A stretch of 7,682 bases of DNA from an uncultured Microbacteriaceae bacterium (GTDB lineage Bacteria > Actinomycetota > Actinomycetes > Actinomycetales > Microbacteriaceae): contig CAMLMQ010000146.1 of assembly GCA_946481135.1 (NCBI GenBank), positions 1 through 7,682 on the forward strand, in the 5' to 3' direction. The translations under genes and the position numbers were made by a program. This document shows positions 5,864-7,682 of the stretch, in pieces; position 1 is the first letter of the stretch, and each line of letters starts with the position of its first letter. Under the pieces are notes generated by a model. The model saw nothing but the letters and a program-made list of their open reading frames with translations. It had not been told where the DNA came from and did not search any database.

Positions 5864-6355
5864 ATGAGCAACCCCTCGGCCTTCGGCGGCCGCAACGCCG
5901 AGCAGCGCGTGCCGAAGGGCGACGTGCTGGGAACCTATGAGACCTACGCCGAGGCGCAGTCGGTCGTCGACCGGCTTGCGAAGGCCGACTTCACGGTCGC
6001 CGACCTGTCGATCGTCGGCAACGACCTGAAGACCGTCGAGCGGGTCACCCGGCGGCTGTCGTGGAACCGCGCCGCTCTCGAGGGGGCGCTGAGCGGCGCG
6101 TGGTTCGGCCTCTTCATCGGCCTGCTGCTGACGCTCTTCGAGCCGACGATCAACTGGACGATCTTCGTCGCGGCCCTGCTCATCGGCGCCGTGTTCGGGA
6201 TGTTCTTCCGCCTCGTCGGGTACGGCATCTCGCGCCGCAACCGCGACTTCGACTCGCGCACGCAGGTGCTCGCGAGCAACTACCAGGTGCTCGTCGCCGG
6301 GGAACACCTCGCGAAGGCGCAGGACGCGCTCTCGCGTCCCGCGCCCTCCGAGTAG
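5864..6355 (+). CDS. YflT-like / general stress protein 17M-like membrane protein
   Basis: 163-residue protein. The N-terminal part (about 19-62) resembles the heat-induced stress protein YflT domain: VLGTYETYAEAQSVVDRLAKADF (residues 21-43) continues to LSIVGNDLKTVERVT (48-62), the usual pattern of a ferredoxin-like fold that reads as a flip-flop between strand and helix. Two membrane helices follow (about 73-92 and 98-121) with Gly-rich faces, then a cytoplasmic tail that includes VLASNYQVLVAGEHLAKAQDAL (135-156), another short alpha/beta segment. The family is stress-linked by name and induction in Bacillus; the molecular role is unknown. It starts 23 bp after the exporter gene without a Shine-Dalgarno, so it may be expressed separately. 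It ends before the convergent hairpin. Family assignment is fairly sure. Confidence 0.85.
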   Translation: MSNPSAFGGRNAEQRVPKGDVLGTYETYAEAQSVVDRLAKADFTVADLSIVGNDLKTVERVTRRLSWNRAALEGALSGAWFGLFIGLLLTLFEPTINWTIFVAALLIGAVFGMFFRLVGYGISRRNRDFDSRTQVLASNYQVLVAGEHLAKAQDALSRPAPSE

Positions 6356-6371
6356 CCCCCGTCACGCGCCG

Positions 6372-6417
6372 GTTTGTTGCACGTGACGGCGAACAGACGC
6401 GGTCACGTGCAACAAAC
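6372..6417. terminator. Perfect 16-bp inverted repeat between convergent genes, bidirectional terminator
   Basis: Arms 6372-6387 and 6402-6417 are exactly complementary (GTTTGTTGCACGTGAC and its reverse complement), with a 14-nt loop in which two more pairs can form past a G-G mismatch. With a one-base bulge at 6371, three outer pairs (6368-6370 with 6418-6420) can be added. It is 16 nt past the stress-gene stop and 15 nt past the permease stop, so it is well placed to end both transcripts. There is no long U-tract, but each arm carries an A/T-richer outer end (GTTTGTT / AACAAAC). Confidence 0.7.
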
Positions 6418-6432
6418 GGCAGCAGAACAGGG

Positions 6433-7239
6433 TCAGCGGCGCCCGGCCCGGCGGCGGAACAGCCACCCGCCCCACACCGCGGCGACGAGGATGATGCCGA
6501 CGCACCAGAGCACGGCGATCGGCCACTCGGGAGCGATGCCGCCGCCGGTCAGCAGTCCGCGGATCGTCTCGATGAGCGGCGTGATCGGTTGGTGCGTCGC
6601 GAACCCCTGCAGCCATCCGGGCATCGTGTCGACCGGCACGAACGCGCTCGACAGGTACGGCAGGAACAGCAGCACGAACCCGTACCCGCTCGCGGCGTCG
6701 GGGCTCGCCGAGGCGAGACCGATCGCGGCGAAGAGGCTCGTGATCGCGAGGATGTAGAGCGCGACGAGGGCGATCGCGGCGATCCACTCGACGCCGCCGG
6801 CGGTCGGCCGGAACCCGACGAGCAGCGCGACCCCGACGACGACCGCCGTCGCGGCGAGGTTGCGCACGAGGCTCGCGACGACGTGCCCGGTGAGCACGGC
6901 GCTGCCGCGGATCGGCATCGTGCGGAACCGGTCGATGATGCCGGTCGTCATGTCCTGGTTGACGCTCACGGCGGTGCCGGCGGCACCGAAGCCGGCGCAC
7001 AGCAGGATGATGCCGGGCACGACGTAGTTCACGTAGTCGCCCGTGCGGTCGATCGCCCCGCCGAAGACGTAGGTGAAGACGAGCATGAGCATGACGGGCA
7101 GCACGACGGCCATGAGGAGGGCCTCGACGTTGCGCACCGAGTGACGCAGCGCTCGGCCGATGAAGACGGCCTCCTCGGTGAACGGGGCGAGGGGCGCGCG
7201 GGGCGCGAGGGTGGGGCGGGTGGCGAGCGTCGTGGTCAT
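6433..7239 (-). CDS. ABC-2 type exporter permease (DrrB-like)
   Basis: Membrane subunit of an ABC exporter, 268 residues, normal for DrrB-type permeases. About six helices: 40-60, 73-92, 118-143, 153-175, 185-203 and 242-261. Family motifs: the cytoplasmic coupling segment GIIDRFRTMPIRGSAVLTGH (100-119) and the stretch between helices 5 and 6, AFVPVDTMPGWLQGF (199-213) followed by QPITPLIETIRGLL (217-230). The ATG at 7239 shares one base with the ATPase stop codon (TGATG), so the two subunits are translationally coupled. A GGAAGG Shine-Dalgarno lies 7 nt upstream. DrrAB-type pumps export drugs, antibiotics or lipids; the substrate here is unknown. It is transcribed towards the 16-bp hairpin. 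Confidence 0.9.
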   Translation of the reverse strand: MTTTLATRPTLAPRAPLAPFTEEAVFIGRALRHSVRNVEALLMAVVLPVMLMLVFTYVFGGAIDRTGDYVNYVVPGIILLCAGFGAAGTAVSVNQDMTTGIIDRFRTMPIRGSAVLTGHVVASLVRNLAATAVVVGVALLVGFRPTAGGVEWIAAIALVALYILAITSLFAAIGLASASPDAASGYGFVLLFLPYLSSAFVPVDTMPGWLQGFATHQPITPLIETIRGLLTGGGIAPEWPIAVLWCVGIILVAAVWGGWLFRRRAGRR

Positions 7240-7682
7240 CAGGCGGCCTTCCGAGTCGAGGTGGTGAGGGCGAGGAACACGTCGTCGAGGGTGGGTGCCG
7301 GCAGGCTCAGCTCCTCGCCGACGCGCGACTTGAGCTCGGCCGCCGTGCCCGTGGCGACGATGCGGCCTCCGTCGAGCAACGCGATGCGATCGGCGAGGCG
7401 GTCGGCCTCCTCGAGGTACTGCGTCGTGAGCAGCACGGCGGCTCCGTCGTCGGCGAGCGCGCGGATGGCGTCCCAGAGCTCGCGGCGGCTGCGGGTGTCG
7501 AGGCCCGTGGTGGGCTCGTCGAGGAACACGACGGGGGGTGTGGCGACGAGGCTGAGCGCGAGGTCGAGGCGCCGCCGCATCCCTCCGCTGTAGCTCGCGG
7601 CGGGCTTCCGTGCGGCGTCGACGAGATCGAACCGTTCGAGCAGCTCCGCGGCTCGGGCCCGGCTTTCGGCTCGCGTGAGCCC
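7239..7682 (-). CDS. ABC exporter ATPase (DrrA-like), N-terminus outside the window, short C-terminus
   Basis: C-terminal 147 residues of the nucleotide-binding subunit that powers the adjacent DrrB-like permease. Visible: signature loop SGGMR (fragment 32-36), Walker B VVFLDEP with catalytic Glu56, D-loop TTGLD (58-62), and [20 protein letters not shown] (84-103), in which the H-loop His is Gln88, as in DrrA from memory. Walker A and the Q-loop lie off the window. The end [11 protein letters not shown] (130-140) is the usual DrrA C-terminal motif, but only about seven residues separate it from AAELKSRVG (114-122). DrrA proteins normally have several tens of residues there. The ORF is open to base 7682; the internal ATG at 7580 lies inside the signature loop and is not the start. 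Confidence 0.9.
   Translation of the reverse strand, partial: GLTRAESRARAAELLERFDLVDAARKPAASYSGGMRRRLDLALSLVATPPVVFLDEPTTGLDTRSRRELWDAIRALADDGAAVLLTTQYLEEADRLADRIALLDGGRIVATGTAAELKSRVGEELSLPAPTLDDVFLALTTSTRKAA
7247..7252 (-). promoter_or_regulatory. Ribosome binding site of the permease gene
   Basis: The minus strand reads GGAAGG 7 nt before the ATG at 7239, inside the last codons of the ATPase gene. It supports the chosen permease start alongside the one-base stop/start overlap. Confidence 0.6.

Noticed and set aside
6061..7593. 510-residue plus-strand open frame crossing the 16-bp hairpin and both ABC genes
   Set aside because: It starts out of frame inside the stress-protein gene, runs antisense over the DrrAB pair, and has a shadow-type composition.

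Overview
The window is very GC-rich, and its codons end almost always in G or C. Gene content and base usage suggest a high-GC actinobacterium, most like Microbacteriaceae; this is inferred from style and gene families, not from a phylogenetic marker. There are eight protein-coding genes (two cut by the window edges), densely packed. I see no RNA gene, insertion sequence, prophage or CRISPR array.

Layout. (1) 2-1282 (+): the 3' part of a GPH-family sugar:cation symporter. (2) 1283-1506: a 224-bp convergent gap, the longest non-coding stretch, with a near-perfect direct repeat, nested ATCCGCG repeats and a 12-bp-stem hairpin that probably ends the opposing operon. (3) 4401-1507 (-): a tight three-gene operon. 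It encodes a soluble MgtE-like protein (PRC-barrel-like front, MgtE_N superhelix, CBS pair, no membrane domain), then a DUF1003 two-helix membrane protein, then an Mrp/ApbC-type P-loop ATPase. Overlaps of 26 bp and 3 bp imply translational coupling. (4) 4402-4457: a 56-bp divergent promoter gap with two overlapping -10-like hexamers. (5) 4458-5840 (+): a DHA2/EmrB-type 14-helix MFS exporter, followed after 23 bp by a YflT-like (general stress protein 17M) membrane protein at 5864-6355. (6) 6356-6432: a convergent gap with a perfect 16-bp inverted repeat, probably a bidirectional terminator. (7) 7682-6433 (-): a DrrAB-type ABC exporter, with the ATPase upstream (N-terminus outside the window) and the permease one base downstream.

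How the genes may work together. The MgtE-like, DUF1003 and Mrp genes with a nearby divergent YflT-like gene look like a conserved actinobacterial neighbourhood (from memory, similar to the Mycobacterium tuberculosis region around Rv1229c-Rv1234). A membrane- or Mg2+-related stress function is possible but is inference. The DHA2 exporter sits between the two halves of that neighbourhood. The symporter and the DrrAB exporter look like independent neighbours.

Most worth a second look: the MgtE regulatory half without a channel in an operon with DUF1003 and Mrp; an Mrp with no C-terminal CxxC pair; a DrrA-like ATPase missing most of its usual C-terminal regulatory segment; start signals in the divergent gap that place a strong Shine-Dalgarno before a six-codon mini-ORF rather than before the exporter itself; and a recurrent GGATG/CATCC pentamer that coincides with rare GAT codons.
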